A stretch of DNA of 24,335 nt from a virus. The notes below the pieces were generated by a model. That model searched no databases and was not told the DNA's origin. It was given only the letters and a program-made list of their open reading frames with translations. Positions 8,521-16,612 of the stretch are shown one piece after another. The stretch spans positions 1 to 24,335 of IMG/VR virus record IMGVR_UViG_3300043539_000411; one strand, 5' to 3'. A program made the translations under genes and the position numbers. Numbering within the stretch: position 1 is the first letter of the stretch; each line of letters begins with the position of its first letter.

Positions 8521-8528
8521 GATAAATA
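8521..8528 (+). promoter_or_regulatory. T4-late-type box GATAAATA upstream of gp32
   Basis: GATAAATA followed by CT lies 64 nt before the gp32 ATG. Unlike the boxes at 4416, 6641 and 16598 it leaves room for a conventional leader ending in AGGAGA. With the sigma70 promoter it gives gp32 tandem early and late expression. Confidence 0.5.
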
Positions 8529-8592
8529 CTATTGTAAGTAGCGGGAAGTTACTTATATTAAGACCAACTTAAAACAACAGGAGAAATACATC

Positions 8593-9615
8593 ATGGCAAC
8601 ATCATTAGCAGAAATCAGAGCAAAGTTACAAGCGCAAGACACACGTAGTTCAGGTAAATCATCACAAGGCGGCGGCGACAACGCAATCTACGCACACTGG
8701 AATATTGACGAAGGTGCAACAGCACGTATCCGTTTCTTACCAGATGCAGATCCAAAAAACACATTCTTCTGGGTTGAACGTAATATGATCAACTTAGAGT
8801 TCGCTGGTATTAAAGGCCAAACAGACAGTAAAAAAACAACAGTACAAGTACCGTGCGTTGAGATGTGGGGCGAGTCATGCCCAATCCTAGCAGAAGTGCG
8901 TACATGGTTTAAAGATCCAAGTTTAGAAGAAATGGGTCGTAAATACTGGAAAAAGAAATCATACTTATTCCAAGGCTTTGTACGTGAGAATCCTTTGAAA
9001 GATGATAAGACTCCAGAAAATCCAATTCGTCGCTTTATCATTAGCCCACAAATTTTCAACTTGGTTAAATCAGCATTGATGGATCCAGAGTTAGAAAACT
9101 TGCCAACTGACTATGCAGGTGGTTTGGACTTTACTGCTACTAAAACAAGTAAAGGTGGTTATGCTGACTATAGTACTAGTAAATGGTCACGTAAAGAAAG
9201 TGCTTTAACACAAGACGAAGCAGAAGCAATTGAGAAGTTTGGTTTATATAACCTTGCTGACTTCTTGCCTAAACGTCCAAACGAAGCAGAGCTTAAAATC
9301 ATGAAAGAAATGTTTGAAGCAAGTGTTGATGGTCAACCATATGATGAAGAAAAATGGGGTGCGTACTTTAAACCACGCGGTTCATACACATCAAATGCTC
9401 CTACAACAACTAATGATGTAGCTGCTCAACCAGCTGATCGTGCAGTTGTTTCTGAACATGTTGAAAGTACACCTGCTCCTGCAGCAGATGTTCCGTTTGA
9501 AGCAGATGAAGTGGCAGTTAGTGCTCCAACAGCACCAATAGCTACTCCGGCAGCTGGCGGGCAACGTGCTGAAGACATCTTAGCGATGATTCGCAATCGT
9601 CAAAAAACTAATTAA
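8593..9615 (+). CDS. 32: gp32 single-stranded DNA-binding protein
   Basis: Coats ssDNA during phage replication and recombination and cooperates with UvsX/UvsY. 340 aa (T4 gp32 is 301). The N-terminus MATSLAEIRAKL corresponds to the basic cooperative region. The OB-fold core spans about 30-260 with many aromatics and a Zn-ribbon-like segment VPCVEMWGESCP (C88, C96). Only two of the four T4 zinc ligands are evident, as in the cyanophage-type proteins I recall. The tail (about 262-325) is Ala/Pro/Thr-rich and acidic, and ends in a helix (AEDILAMIRNRQ), a longer protein-interaction tail than in T4. A strong Shine-Dalgarno (AGGAGA) precedes the ATG. The gene has tandem promoters and its own terminator, so it is an independently controlled unit. 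Confidence 0.95.
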   Translation: MATSLAEIRAKLQAQDTRSSGKSSQGGGDNAIYAHWNIDEGATARIRFLPDADPKNTFFWVERNMINLEFAGIKGQTDSKKTTVQVPCVEMWGESCPILAEVRTWFKDPSLEEMGRKYWKKKSYLFQGFVRENPLKDDKTPENPIRRFIISPQIFNLVKSALMDPELENLPTDYAGGLDFTATKTSKGGYADYSTSKWSRKESALTQDEAEAIEKFGLYNLADFLPKRPNEAELKIMKEMFEASVDGQPYDEEKWGAYFKPRGSYTSNAPTTTNDVAAQPADRAVVSEHVESTPAPAADVPFEADEVAVSAPTAPIATPAAGGQRAEDILAMIRNRQKTN

Positions 9616-9628
9616 TTGTTAAAAGAGT

Positions 9629-9658
9629 GAGATAGTAGGTTAACTACTATCTCCTTTT
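9629..9658 (+). terminator. Rho-independent terminator after gp32
   Basis: Perfect 10-bp stem GAGATAGTAG/CTACTATCTC, GTTAA loop, then CTTTT. It ends 7 nt before the SDR gene, so that gene depends on read-through or an unseen promoter. Confidence 0.9.
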
Positions 9659-9664
9659 CTAAAA

Positions 9665-10285
9665 ATGAAAATAGCAATCACTGGCACAACATCCGGACTA
9701 GGGCTGGCATTAAGAGAATGCCTGCAAATTAACCACGATGTTTTTGTCATTGACAAACCAACAATTAATTTAAATTCACTATCCGATCTACAAACTATTG
9801 ATTTATCCGGAATTGATATATTAATTAACAATGCCGGTCATAGTCACGGTGGCGGCACAGGTATTTTGACACATGATGTACAAGCATGGTCTGATATACT
9901 TGATGTAAATCTTCGGGCACCAATTTATCTAACACAGAAATTTATTCAGCAAAATCTCACAGGTAAAATTATCTTTATTACCAGCAGAGCCGTCGAATCG
10001 TCAATGGGCGGTGATAGCATTTATTCTGCAAGTAAAGCTGGACTAACAACGTTTATACAATGTATGCGTGATGAATTAAAAAATTCTAATTATCAGTTAA
10101 TAGAAATCCGCCCAGGCAGGATTAAAACATCATTTGCTAAGAATAGAGGAATACACAATGATCAAACCATTGATTCGTTTTACGACACTAGACAACATAT
10201 GACTGTTGATGAAGTAGTGAAGGTAATTAATTCAGCGATTGAATTAGATTATATAGAAACAATAACCCTTACTAAGAATGCATAA
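9665..10285 (+). CDS. Short-chain dehydrogenase/reductase (206 aa)
   Basis: NAD(P)-dependent oxidoreductase of the classical SDR family. Rossmann motif TGTTSGLG (6-13), NNAG (55-58), DVNL (80-83), catalytic Ser107, and YSASK (Tyr120, Lys124) are all present with canonical 12-residue Ser-Tyr spacing, plus the RPGRIKT segment that closes the cofactor site. At 206 aa it is a short but complete member. Substrate unknown; sugar or acyl reductions would fit its neighbours. No Shine-Dalgarno is visible and it directly follows the gp32 terminator. It overlaps the next gene by 8 nt. An SDR is not a T4 core gene, so it is auxiliary cargo. Confidence 0.9.
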   Translation: MKIAITGTTSGLGLALRECLQINHDVFVIDKPTINLNSLSDLQTIDLSGIDILINNAGHSHGGGTGILTHDVQAWSDILDVNLRAPIYLTQKFIQQNLTGKIIFITSRAVESSMGGDSIYSASKAGLTTFIQCMRDELKNSNYQLIEIRPGRIKTSFAKNRGIHNDQTIDSFYDTRQHMTVDEVVKVINSAIELDYIETITLTKNA

Positions 10286-11120
10286 GTCACCGTTCATTGT
10301 TGTAAGGTACCCGTCGGGCGGAGCCGGCAGATTCTTATCTACGGCATTTCAATTGAGTGACGATATTGCCCATTGGGATTCAACTGTTGAATCAACTAAG
10401 GGTACAGACAATTTTGCTGATACTAGTATTAACTATGTTGATTCAAAATTCCCAGTTGATTTATCATACCATTTGCGTATGGAGCCCGATTTACCCTATC
10501 GCTCTGACTTTTACAGCGGAACATATGATCGAGGAACAGATGTAACAATTGAAGAATACAATCGATTACTAGCCGACGAATATAATGATTATTATTTTGA
10601 TAATATACAGGCAAATAAAAAAGTAAACTTAATCTTACACAAATCTGAAATTCCTCAATTTATGTTAGGCAGCACTTTTGTTAATGTAATTATTAACTCA
10701 GCTCGTGCTAAAGAATGGGTTGAGCAAATGGTATGGTCAAAGCACTATCATGTTGAGTCACCTAATCTAATTAGACAATTACAACATGATCCTGCATATT
10801 GTAATCCAAAAAGAAAAGAACTAGTAAAAAAATTCTTTACTGGGGATGCAGTAATACACGTTGATAGTATAGATGAATTTAAAATGATTAATATATCTCA
10901 AAATTCAGAATTTAGTTTATTTTCTAATACAGAGAATTTGTACCAACATCCAAGTAACCAACAGGTGACTAATATGGTGTTTGATCTTGATAATATATTC
11001 TCTGTAGATACAGTGATTGATAATATAGAACAAATTGCCCGGGGCAGTGCAATCTCAATGCCTAATAAAGACTTATTAAGAAAAATTTATAATATATGGT
11101 GGAGTAGAAATTGCAAATAA
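10278..11120 (+). CDS. P-loop-like cargo protein (280 aa), sulfotransferase-like organisation
   Basis: Unnamed family. The N-terminus has FIVVRYPSGGAGRFLS (6-21): a beta-strand followed by a Gly-rich loop with a basic residue, reminiscent of the PAPS-binding loop of sulfotransferases or a P-loop. Later blocks resemble those of the gene at 12084: a second strand plus helix (KVNLILHKSEIP), then VFDLDNIFSVDTVIDNI, then a C-terminal helix ending IYNIWWSRN. The shared order suggests paralogues. It starts in an 8-nt overlap with the SDR gene and overlaps the following TTG-started gene by 10 nt. It may transfer a sulfate or phosphate-like group, but no catalytic residue can be assigned. Confidence 0.6.
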   Translation: MHKSPFIVVRYPSGGAGRFLSTAFQLSDDIAHWDSTVESTKGTDNFADTSINYVDSKFPVDLSYHLRMEPDLPYRSDFYSGTYDRGTDVTIEEYNRLLADEYNDYYFDNIQANKKVNLILHKSEIPQFMLGSTFVNVIINSARAKEWVEQMVWSKHYHVESPNLIRQLQHDPAYCNPKRKELVKKFFTGDAVIHVDSIDEFKMINISQNSEFSLFSNTENLYQHPSNQQVTNMVFDLDNIFSVDTVIDNIEQIARGSAISMPNKDLLRKIYNIWWSRNCK

Positions 11121-12091
11121 AACAATATCAACTCTTACCCGAGTCAAAAATTGATTTTACTAGCCTACCATTGAGTTTTCAATTACTTGATCACCTCGGC
11201 GGATTTGATATACATAATCGCAATGCAGTATTAGATAGTATAAACAATTATGCTCTTGCACAAAATAAACATTATGACATCTATTATCATAATGTTTTGC
11301 CCAAGGCAGTTCGTGACAATTATTCAAATTTAAATCTTCAATTTTCATCAGAATATCAGAATACATTAAATTTCTTGCACTTTGATAATATTAAATTGCC
11401 CAATAAAGAAAAAGATTTTAAGAACTTTGTGTGTTCGTTTAATGGGTCTGAGCATATATCACGTCAACTATTAACATCGGCGCTACATAAATTTGGTTGG
11501 TTTACACCTGAGTACAATACTAAAAATTTCTCCACATACAAAGATCGTATTGATGGTAACATAATTGAGTGTTTTGAATCAAGTATTGATGAAAGATTTT
11601 ATAGAAAATTTATCCTAGCTGATGGCGCCGCGGCAGACGAGTTTTATAATAATATCTATTCAATTGAATATACACGATATAATCATAAACGCAATATAAA
11701 AATATTATTAGACAAAATAAATCAATCATTTATACAGATAGTATCGGAAACAATGGCAACTAGTAATGTACCTTTTGTTACAGAAAAGTTTTTATATCCG
11801 GTAGTGGGCAAATCGTTGTATCTAGGTTACAGTCAACCCGGTTGGCATAAACATATATCTGATGTGTATGGGTTTAAATTGTATACTACGATATTCAATT
11901 ATGAATTTGATACAATTACTAATCCAGTTATTCGATTAGTAGAACTTTTAGGTATGCTATCAAAGTTTGGTCATTTAACTCCTGCTGATTGGCACGATTT
12001 ATATCTATTAGAAAAAGATACAATTGATTATAACTATGATTGGTACATGAGCAAACAATACCTAGCACAATTAGAGAAATTTGATGGTTAA
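11111..12091 (+). CDS. TEK-motif glycosyltransferase-like protein (326 aa), paralogue 2, TTG start
   Basis: The first internal Met is far downstream (about residue 215), so the TTG at 11111, overlapping the previous stop by 10 nt, is the most plausible start. The C-terminal half carries VPFVTEKFLYPVVGKSLYLGY (TEK at 224-226) followed by YGFKLYTTIFNYEFD, aligning by eye with the TEK blocks at 6654 and 19874, although the FDESYD element is degenerate here (FNYEFD). This makes it the most diverged copy. It sits between two P-loop-like paralogues, all coupled by overlaps. Likely a nucleotide-sugar-dependent transferase; donor and acceptor unknown. Confidence 0.6.
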   Translation: MQIKQYQLLPESKIDFTSLPLSFQLLDHLGGFDIHNRNAVLDSINNYALAQNKHYDIYYHNVLPKAVRDNYSNLNLQFSSEYQNTLNFLHFDNIKLPNKEKDFKNFVCSFNGSEHISRQLLTSALHKFGWFTPEYNTKNFSTYKDRIDGNIIECFESSIDERFYRKFILADGAAADEFYNNIYSIEYTRYNHKRNIKILLDKINQSFIQIVSETMATSNVPFVTEKFLYPVVGKSLYLGYSQPGWHKHISDVYGFKLYTTIFNYEFDTITNPVIRLVELLGMLSKFGHLTPADWHDLYLLEKDTIDYNYDWYMSKQYLAQLEKFDG

Positions 12092-12878
12092 TTTCGACAG
12101 CACAAATCCAGTTATTATACAATTTACGCCATTTGCTGGTGGCAAATTTATAAGCAATTGTTTATCATTGAGTAAGTATGCTGTGCCGCAGGATACCCGT
12201 GCTGCTGAATATTTGATTAGTACACCCGATGATTATCATTTTAGGCTAGAGACTGCATTAAATTCGTTGGCACCAAAACACGACATGCTAAATTGGATAT
12301 CAATGTATGAATACGGTGATGCTGACATATATGGTCCAGTGCAGGAATTATGGAGAACAGGTAGCCCAACTGTTAATTATATAAATTCACTTACTGAGCA
12401 ACTATCAAATTTAAATTTAAAATTCTTCATTTGCTCACATAGAGGCCCGGGCGAAGTATTAAATTTACTTAAAGTGTGGCCAAACGCTACAGTGATAATG
12501 TTAAAAAATTATAGAAAATTTATTGATATTGCATCAAAATTAAAAACATCAAATCTGCAGCCAATTGAATCGTATGCAGGTAATTATTGTAAAGAAAAAT
12601 ATAATGTATTAAAAGGACAAGATTGGCCAACTTGGGAACAATTTGAAGAAAATAACTATCTAACAGATATAGTTGAAATGCAACAATTTTACCAATGGCA
12701 CCTTGTAAAAAATAATAAAATAATAGTTGATATAGATTCGACTATATTTAATAAAGAACTGTTTATTCTTGAGATGAAAAAATTATACGCTCAAATTGGG
12801 TTTGATGATTTTGATTCTGAAGCAATAGGCAAATTTTGGAAAAGATATATGTCATTACATATAGACATAGCTGTATAA
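12084..12878 (+). CDS. P-loop-like cargo protein (264 aa), paralogue of 10278
   Basis: ATG 12084 is chosen over an in-frame TTG at 12081; it overlaps the previous stop by 8 nt. The N-terminal PVIIQFTPFAGGKFIS (residues 9-24) is a strand plus Gly-rich loop with Lys, parallel to YPSGGAGRFLS of the 10278 product. Further blocks: LKFFICSHRGP, then ATVIMLKNYRKFIDIASKL, then KIIVDIDSTIFNKELFILEMKKLYAQIGF, then a C-terminal helix. The order P-loop / Arg-containing strand / D-x-D-S-x-F helix is like sulfotransferase-type folds, but this is analogy only. Very AT-rich. It ends about 40 nt before uvsX. Confidence 0.6.
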   Translation: MVNFDSTNPVIIQFTPFAGGKFISNCLSLSKYAVPQDTRAAEYLISTPDDYHFRLETALNSLAPKHDMLNWISMYEYGDADIYGPVQELWRTGSPTVNYINSLTEQLSNLNLKFFICSHRGPGEVLNLLKVWPNATVIMLKNYRKFIDIASKLKTSNLQPIESYAGNYCKEKYNVLKGQDWPTWEQFEENNYLTDIVEMQQFYQWHLVKNNKIIVDIDSTIFNKELFILEMKKLYAQIGFDDFDSEAIGKFWKRYMSLHIDIAV

Positions 12879-12892
12879 ATCGTGTAAACTAA

Positions 12893-12912
12893 TATAATAT
12901 AAACTCAAAGGA
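12893..12912 (+). promoter_or_regulatory. Possible -10 (TATAAT) and strong RBS of uvsX
   Basis: TATAAT at 12893-12898 lies 22 nt before the ATG with no convincing -35, compatible with an activator-dependent (middle-type) promoter. AAAGGA at 12907-12912 is a good Shine-Dalgarno 8 nt before ATG 12921. Confidence 0.4.
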
Positions 12913-12920
12913 AAAACATC

Positions 12921-14018
12921 ATGGCAAAACCATTTGACATTAGTAAATTTAGAAAGTCAATTACCAAAAGTATTGACGGATTAGGTATTGGATTTAACGA
13001 TCCAACTGATTGGATTAGTACAGGCAACTACACACTAAACTACCTATTATCCGGAGACTTTAACAAAGGTATTCCGATGGGTAAGGTAACTGTGTTTGCT
13101 GGTGAATCCGGCGCAGGTAAATCATTTATCTGTTCAGGCAACATTGTACGTCATGCGCAAGAGCAAGGTATCTATGTAATCTTAATTGATACAGAAAACG
13201 CACTTGACGAAGCATGGTTACACGCATTAGGTGTAGACACAGACGAAAGCAAGTTACTTAAACTTAACATGGCTATGATTGATGATGTGGCTAAAGTTAT
13301 CAGTGACTTTGTTAAAGAGTATCGTACACTTCCAGAAGAAGACCGTCCTAAAGTATTGTTTGTTCTAGACAGTTTAGGTATGATGCTAACTCCAACAGAC
13401 GTTAACCAGTTTGAAGCAGGTGAAATGAAGGGTGATATGGGCCGTAAACCTAAAGCACTTACGGCACTTGTACGTAACTGTGTAAACATGTTCGGTACAT
13501 TAAACTTAGGTCTAGTAGCAACTAACCATACGTATGCGTCACAGGATATGTTTGACCCAGATGACAAAATCAGCGGTGGCCAAGGCTTTATCTACGCTTC
13601 GAGTATCGTTGTAGCTATGCGTAAACTTAAACTTAAAACAGACGCTGATGGTAATAAAACTACGACGGTTAACGGTATCCGTGCCGCTTGTAAGATTATG
13701 AAAACACGTTATGCTAAACCGTTTGAGTCAGTGCAAGTAGAGATTCCGTATGAAACAGGTATGAGTCCTTACAGTGGTATGGTAGATATGTTAGAAGCTA
13801 AGAACATGCTTAAGAAAGAAGGCAACAGTTTAGTCTATACACTAGCAGATAAGGTTGTTATTAAAAAATTCCGTAAAGCGTGGGAACGTAACGAAGATGA
13901 ATGTTTAGATAAAGTTATGAAAGAAATTTCGTCTAATCTGCATCTGCTAAGTATAACAACTACTGAAGTTGCAGATGATGTATCTGAAAACGAAGTACTC
14001 GAGCAAGGGGCTGAATAA
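12921..14018 (+). CDS. uvsX: UvsX RecA-like recombinase
   Basis: Strand-exchange ATPase that drives recombination-dependent replication and repair with gp32 and UvsY. 365 aa (T4 UvsX 391). Walker A GESGAGKSF (61-69), TENA box (91-94) with the following Glu/Asp segment, Walker B VLFVLD (145-150, D150), TNHTY (201-205) as the sensor motif, and ISGGQGF (217-223) near DNA-binding loop 2. The C-terminal acidic stretch ends EVLEQGAE. It has a strong RBS and overlaps the next gene by TAATG. Codon choice (CGT, AAC, GGT) is more conserved-core-like than the AT-rich genes before it. Confidence 0.96.
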   Translation: MAKPFDISKFRKSITKSIDGLGIGFNDPTDWISTGNYTLNYLLSGDFNKGIPMGKVTVFAGESGAGKSFICSGNIVRHAQEQGIYVILIDTENALDEAWLHALGVDTDESKLLKLNMAMIDDVAKVISDFVKEYRTLPEEDRPKVLFVLDSLGMMLTPTDVNQFEAGEMKGDMGRKPKALTALVRNCVNMFGTLNLGLVATNHTYASQDMFDPDDKISGGQGFIYASSIVVAMRKLKLKTDADGNKTTTVNGIRAACKIMKTRYAKPFESVQVEIPYETGMSPYSGMVDMLEAKNMLKKEGNSLVYTLADKVVIKKFRKAWERNEDECLDKVMKEISSNLHLLSITTTEVADDVSENEVLEQGAE

Positions 14019-14248
14019 TGAGTTTAGAAATTGATTTGTTAAGTGAAATGTGGCTTACTACTAAGGAATACATTTCGCAAAAGGATCGCCAAGCAGTGGC
14101 AGATCATGTGGTTAATGTAGTTGCTGATCACAGCATTACAGAAGCAGATTTGAAGAAGTTTGGCGGTACTGATGCTTACCTTCGACGTGCTGTAGAAGAA
14201 TATCTAGGCGAAGAAGCTGAACCTGAAAACGACTACGACGACGAGTAA
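14018..14248 (+). CDS. Small conserved protein between uvsX and uvsY (76 aa)
   Basis: Starts in the TAATG of the uvsX stop. The sequence (LLSEMWLTTKEYISQKDRQAVADHVVNVVADH, then DLKKFGGTDAYLRRAVEEYL) resembles an unnamed small family I recall from T4-like cyanophages and marine phages. It looks all-helical with an acidic C-terminal tail (residues about 65-76). No catalytic motif. Because it is coupled between uvsX and uvsY it may accompany recombination, but the function is unknown. Confidence 0.8.
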   Translation: MSLEIDLLSEMWLTTKEYISQKDRQAVADHVVNVVADHSITEADLKKFGGTDAYLRRAVEEYLGEEAEPENDYDDE

Positions 14249-14250
14249 TT

Positions 14251-14709
14251 ATGTGGTATAATAAAGTAGTACAAGATATCGCTAATTTACCCGACTTCAT
14301 TGACTACTATAGTAATGAACTGACGCAGGCTAAAAATGAAGTCAGGGTAAACGGCAATATTGAAAAAGGGCTAGCTACATTGCCCGGAGTTACTGAGCAA
14401 CGGTTCAATCAATTACAAGAGATTGAAGCGGTGCTTAACTTTCTCAATATCAAACTTCGCAAAATCCGTCAAGACCACTACAAAAAGTATCTCGAAGCCT
14501 ACGCACGTGCGCTGACTAGTCGCGATGCTGAAAAGTATGTTGATGGCGAAAGCGAAGTTATTGATATGGAAACAATCATTAACGAAGTGGCTCTACTACG
14601 TAACAAATGGTTAGGTATTATGAAAGGTTTAGAAGCAAAATCATACATGATTGGACACATTGTTAGACTGCGTACAGCAGGAATGGAAGATGCAACAGTT
14701 AATCAATAA
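14251..14709 (+). CDS. uvsY: UvsY recombination mediator
   Basis: Loads UvsX onto gp32-covered ssDNA. 152 aa (T4 UvsY 137). The C-terminal block LLRNKWLGIMKGLEAKSYMIGHIVRLR (residues about 116-142) parallels the T4 C-terminus (WGILLDFCSGALDAIKSRGFAIKHI region) that mediates hexamerisation. The middle segment FLNIKLRKIRQDHYKKYLEAYARALTSRDAEKYVDGE is typical of marine T4-like UvsY. Position after uvsX supports the call. The next gene begins inside its last 20 nt. Confidence 0.88.
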   Translation: MWYNKVVQDIANLPDFIDYYSNELTQAKNEVRVNGNIEKGLATLPGVTEQRFNQLQEIEAVLNFLNIKLRKIRQDHYKKYLEAYARALTSRDAEKYVDGESEVIDMETIINEVALLRNKWLGIMKGLEAKSYMIGHIVRLRTAGMEDATVNQ

Positions 14710-14968
14710 TGTAGACGAACTTTTAGCACAATGGGAAGAGATTAAATACGTTTCTTCTCATATTGGTCCCGACGATGATATTGACATATTGGATTATATG
14801 CAACGTAAAGGCGAGCTAATGACCTATTCACAGGAATTACGATTTGCAAGATTAAGTAATAATGCCGAAGACGAAGCGGACTATACTGCAAAATTTATAG
14901 AAGCTTACACCAACTTCAGTAAAGATTTTATTTTTAGGATATTGAAAAATGGCAAGGCACGCACTTAA
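14690..14968 (+). CDS. Small acidic helical protein (92 aa)
   Basis: Start set at ATG 14690 (MQQLINNVDELL) rather than an ATG at 14651 that would overlap uvsY by nearly 60 nt; the chosen start overlaps uvsY by 20 nt. Mostly helical and acidic, with EIKYVSSHIGPDDDIDILDYMQRKGELMTYSQEL in the centre. No known motif and no membrane segment. It overlaps the methyltransferase gene by 20 nt at its end. Function unknown. Confidence 0.65.
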   Translation: MQQLINNVDELLAQWEEIKYVSSHIGPDDDIDILDYMQRKGELMTYSQELRFARLSNNAEDEADYTAKFIEAYTNFSKDFIFRILKNGKART

Positions 14969-15845
14969 GGTATTAAATCAACTTAGGGAGTACGATAGCT
15001 TTCTTGACAGTTTAACAACCATTGTGGACATGGGCTGTGGCACAGGTGAAGATATTACCTGGTGGGCAACTTTAGAATCACGTGATGACCCTCCTCGCCC
15101 TTATAATTATAATTGTTTTGCAGTTGATCGAGATGCTGATAAACTTAAACAAATACCTCGACTAGATAATATTCGACTAATTAATAAAGATTTTACTGCT
15201 CGATGTATTCCTATACAAGCCGATCTAGTATGGTCGCATGATAGTTTACAATACAGCACCAATCCGATTGAAACATTGCGATTGTGGAATGATCAAATGA
15301 ATGTTAATGCAATGCTAGTATTGAGCATTCCGCAACACAGCGGAGTAGCAGATAACAAATATTATAGTCGAACACATAGTGGATGTTTTTATAACTTTAC
15401 TCCAACTAGTTTAATCTATATGTTGGCAGTAAATGGGTTTGACTGCAAGGATGCCTATCTACTTAAAGCATTTAATGATCCGTGGATACACATAGCAGTA
15501 TATAAATCAGATATACCACCAATGGATGCAACTACTACATCGTGGTACGATTTGTTAGATACAGGCTTGTTAAATCCAACTATAGTTGATTCGATAACCC
15601 ATTATGGATATCTACGTCAAGAAGATATATTATATCCGTGGTTAGATAAAGAAAACTACTTTATTGATTATGTAAGTCAACGGACAGAAATTCCAGAAGA
15701 AGCTACACGTACATTTGATGGGGTTATTAATATATCTACACCATCGGACAAGCAGACTGTGCAACAGGCAAATATAATTAAAAAACAAACTAAGATAGCT
15801 AAGCCAATCGGTATTATGCGGCCACCAAAGAAAAAATATGATTAA
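14949..15845 (+). CDS. SAM-dependent methyltransferase (298 aa)
   Basis: Class I Rossmann methyltransferase. Motif I VDMGCGTGED (26-35) binds SAM, an acidic residue ends strand 2 (AVDRD, D60), and DLVWSHDSLQY (92-102) matches motif IV/post-I of small-molecule and sugar methyltransferases; LVLSIPQHSG continues the fold. The C-terminal about 100 residues are outside the Rossmann core and end in a basic Lys-rich tail. Substrate unknown: an NPPY or DPPY motif for N6-adenine/N4-cytosine methylation is absent, so DNA methylation is not supported, while a glycan or small-molecule acceptor fits the neighbouring sugar-nucleotide gene. It overlaps genes on both sides. Confidence 0.85.
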   Translation: MARHALKVLNQLREYDSFLDSLTTIVDMGCGTGEDITWWATLESRDDPPRPYNYNCFAVDRDADKLKQIPRLDNIRLINKDFTARCIPIQADLVWSHDSLQYSTNPIETLRLWNDQMNVNAMLVLSIPQHSGVADNKYYSRTHSGCFYNFTPTSLIYMLAVNGFDCKDAYLLKAFNDPWIHIAVYKSDIPPMDATTTSWYDLLDTGLLNPTIVDSITHYGYLRQEDILYPWLDKENYFIDYVSQRTEIPEEATRTFDGVINISTPSDKQTVQQANIIKKQTKIAKPIGIMRPPKKKYD

Positions 15846-16602
15846 TAAAATTATACTAGTCACCGGAGGATTTGATCCTCTGCACAGCGGGCACATAGAA
15901 TACTTTAAAGCTGCTAAGGCCTTAGGTAATATACTTGTTGTTGGAGTAAACAGTGATGCTTGGGTAGCCCGTAAGAAGGGCCGTGCGTTTATGCCCGGCA
16001 CCGAACGTATTGCTATTATTGAAAACTTGAAGATGGTTGACCACTGTATATTGTTTGATGATAATGACGGCACAGCTATTGAAGCAATTAATAATGTTAA
16101 ACTAATGTATCCGAATAGTCATATAGTATTTGCTAATGGTGGCGATAGAACCCAAGACAATATCCCTGAGATGAAGTGTAAGGATGTAGAATTTGTATTT
16201 GGTGTTGGCGGCATGGAAAAGCGTAATAGTAGCAGTTGGATATTAGATGAGTGGAAAGCACCTAAAACTGAGCGAGAATGGGGTTATTATCGCGTTTTAC
16301 ATGACGTTTTAGGCTTAAAAGTCAAAGAATTAACCATCAATCCAGGCAAGCAACTAAGTATGCAGAAACATTATAATAGATCTGAATTATGGTTTATTGC
16401 TGATGGCCAAGCAACCGTAGGCGAATATAGTCGTGTTTATCCAACTACTATTCAATCGCCGCATTTACCTAAGCATTCAACTCATCGCATACCGGAAGAA
16501 CAGTGGCATCAATTGGCTAACCCTTACAACAAACCCTGTCGTATAATTGAAATACAATATGGTGACATTTGTGTCGAAGATGATATCGAACGTCGAGAAT
16601 AA
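15838..16602 (+). CDS. Fusion: cytidylyltransferase-like domain + type II mannose-6-P isomerase cupin (254 aa)
   Basis: Residues 1-135 form an HxGH nucleotidyltransferase: VTGGFDPLHSGHIEYF with HSGH at 16-19, NSDAWVARKKGR, PGTERI, and KRNSSSW (about 128-134) in place of the RTxGISTT motif. This is similar to glycerol-phosphate or heptose cytidylyl/adenylyltransferases. Residues about 150-254 form a cupin like the C-terminal domain of ManC/type II phosphomannose isomerase: INPGKQLSMQKHYNRSELW (metal-binding Gln/His/Glu), EEQWHQLANP (His), and the signature YGDICVEDDIERR at the end. It may make an activated sugar or polyol precursor for the phage glycan genes. It overlaps the methyltransferase by 8 nt. 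Both domains appear intact. Confidence 0.85.
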   Translation: MINKIILVTGGFDPLHSGHIEYFKAAKALGNILVVGVNSDAWVARKKGRAFMPGTERIAIIENLKMVDHCILFDDNDGTAIEAINNVKLMYPNSHIVFANGGDRTQDNIPEMKCKDVEFVFGVGGMEKRNSSSWILDEWKAPKTEREWGYYRVLHDVLGLKVKELTINPGKQLSMQKHYNRSELWFIADGQATVGEYSRVYPTTIQSPHLPKHSTHRIPEEQWHQLANPYNKPCRIIEIQYGDICVEDDIERRE

Positions 16603-16605
16603 ATA
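16598..16605 (+). promoter_or_regulatory. T4-late-type box AATAAATA overlapping the stop of the fusion gene
   Basis: AATAAATA followed by CT spans the TAA stop of the previous gene and ends 7 nt before ATG 16613. Predicted +1 at about 16611 gives a 0-2 nt leader. There is no Shine-Dalgarno. Confidence 0.6.
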
Positions 16606-16612
16606 CTATATC

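Noticed and set aside
16547-16612. Upstream start for the CTS/nuclease-like gene inside the preceding gene
   Set aside because: It would bury the CTS-like N-terminus and overlap the fusion gene by 56 nt; ATG 16613 follows the stop and late box.
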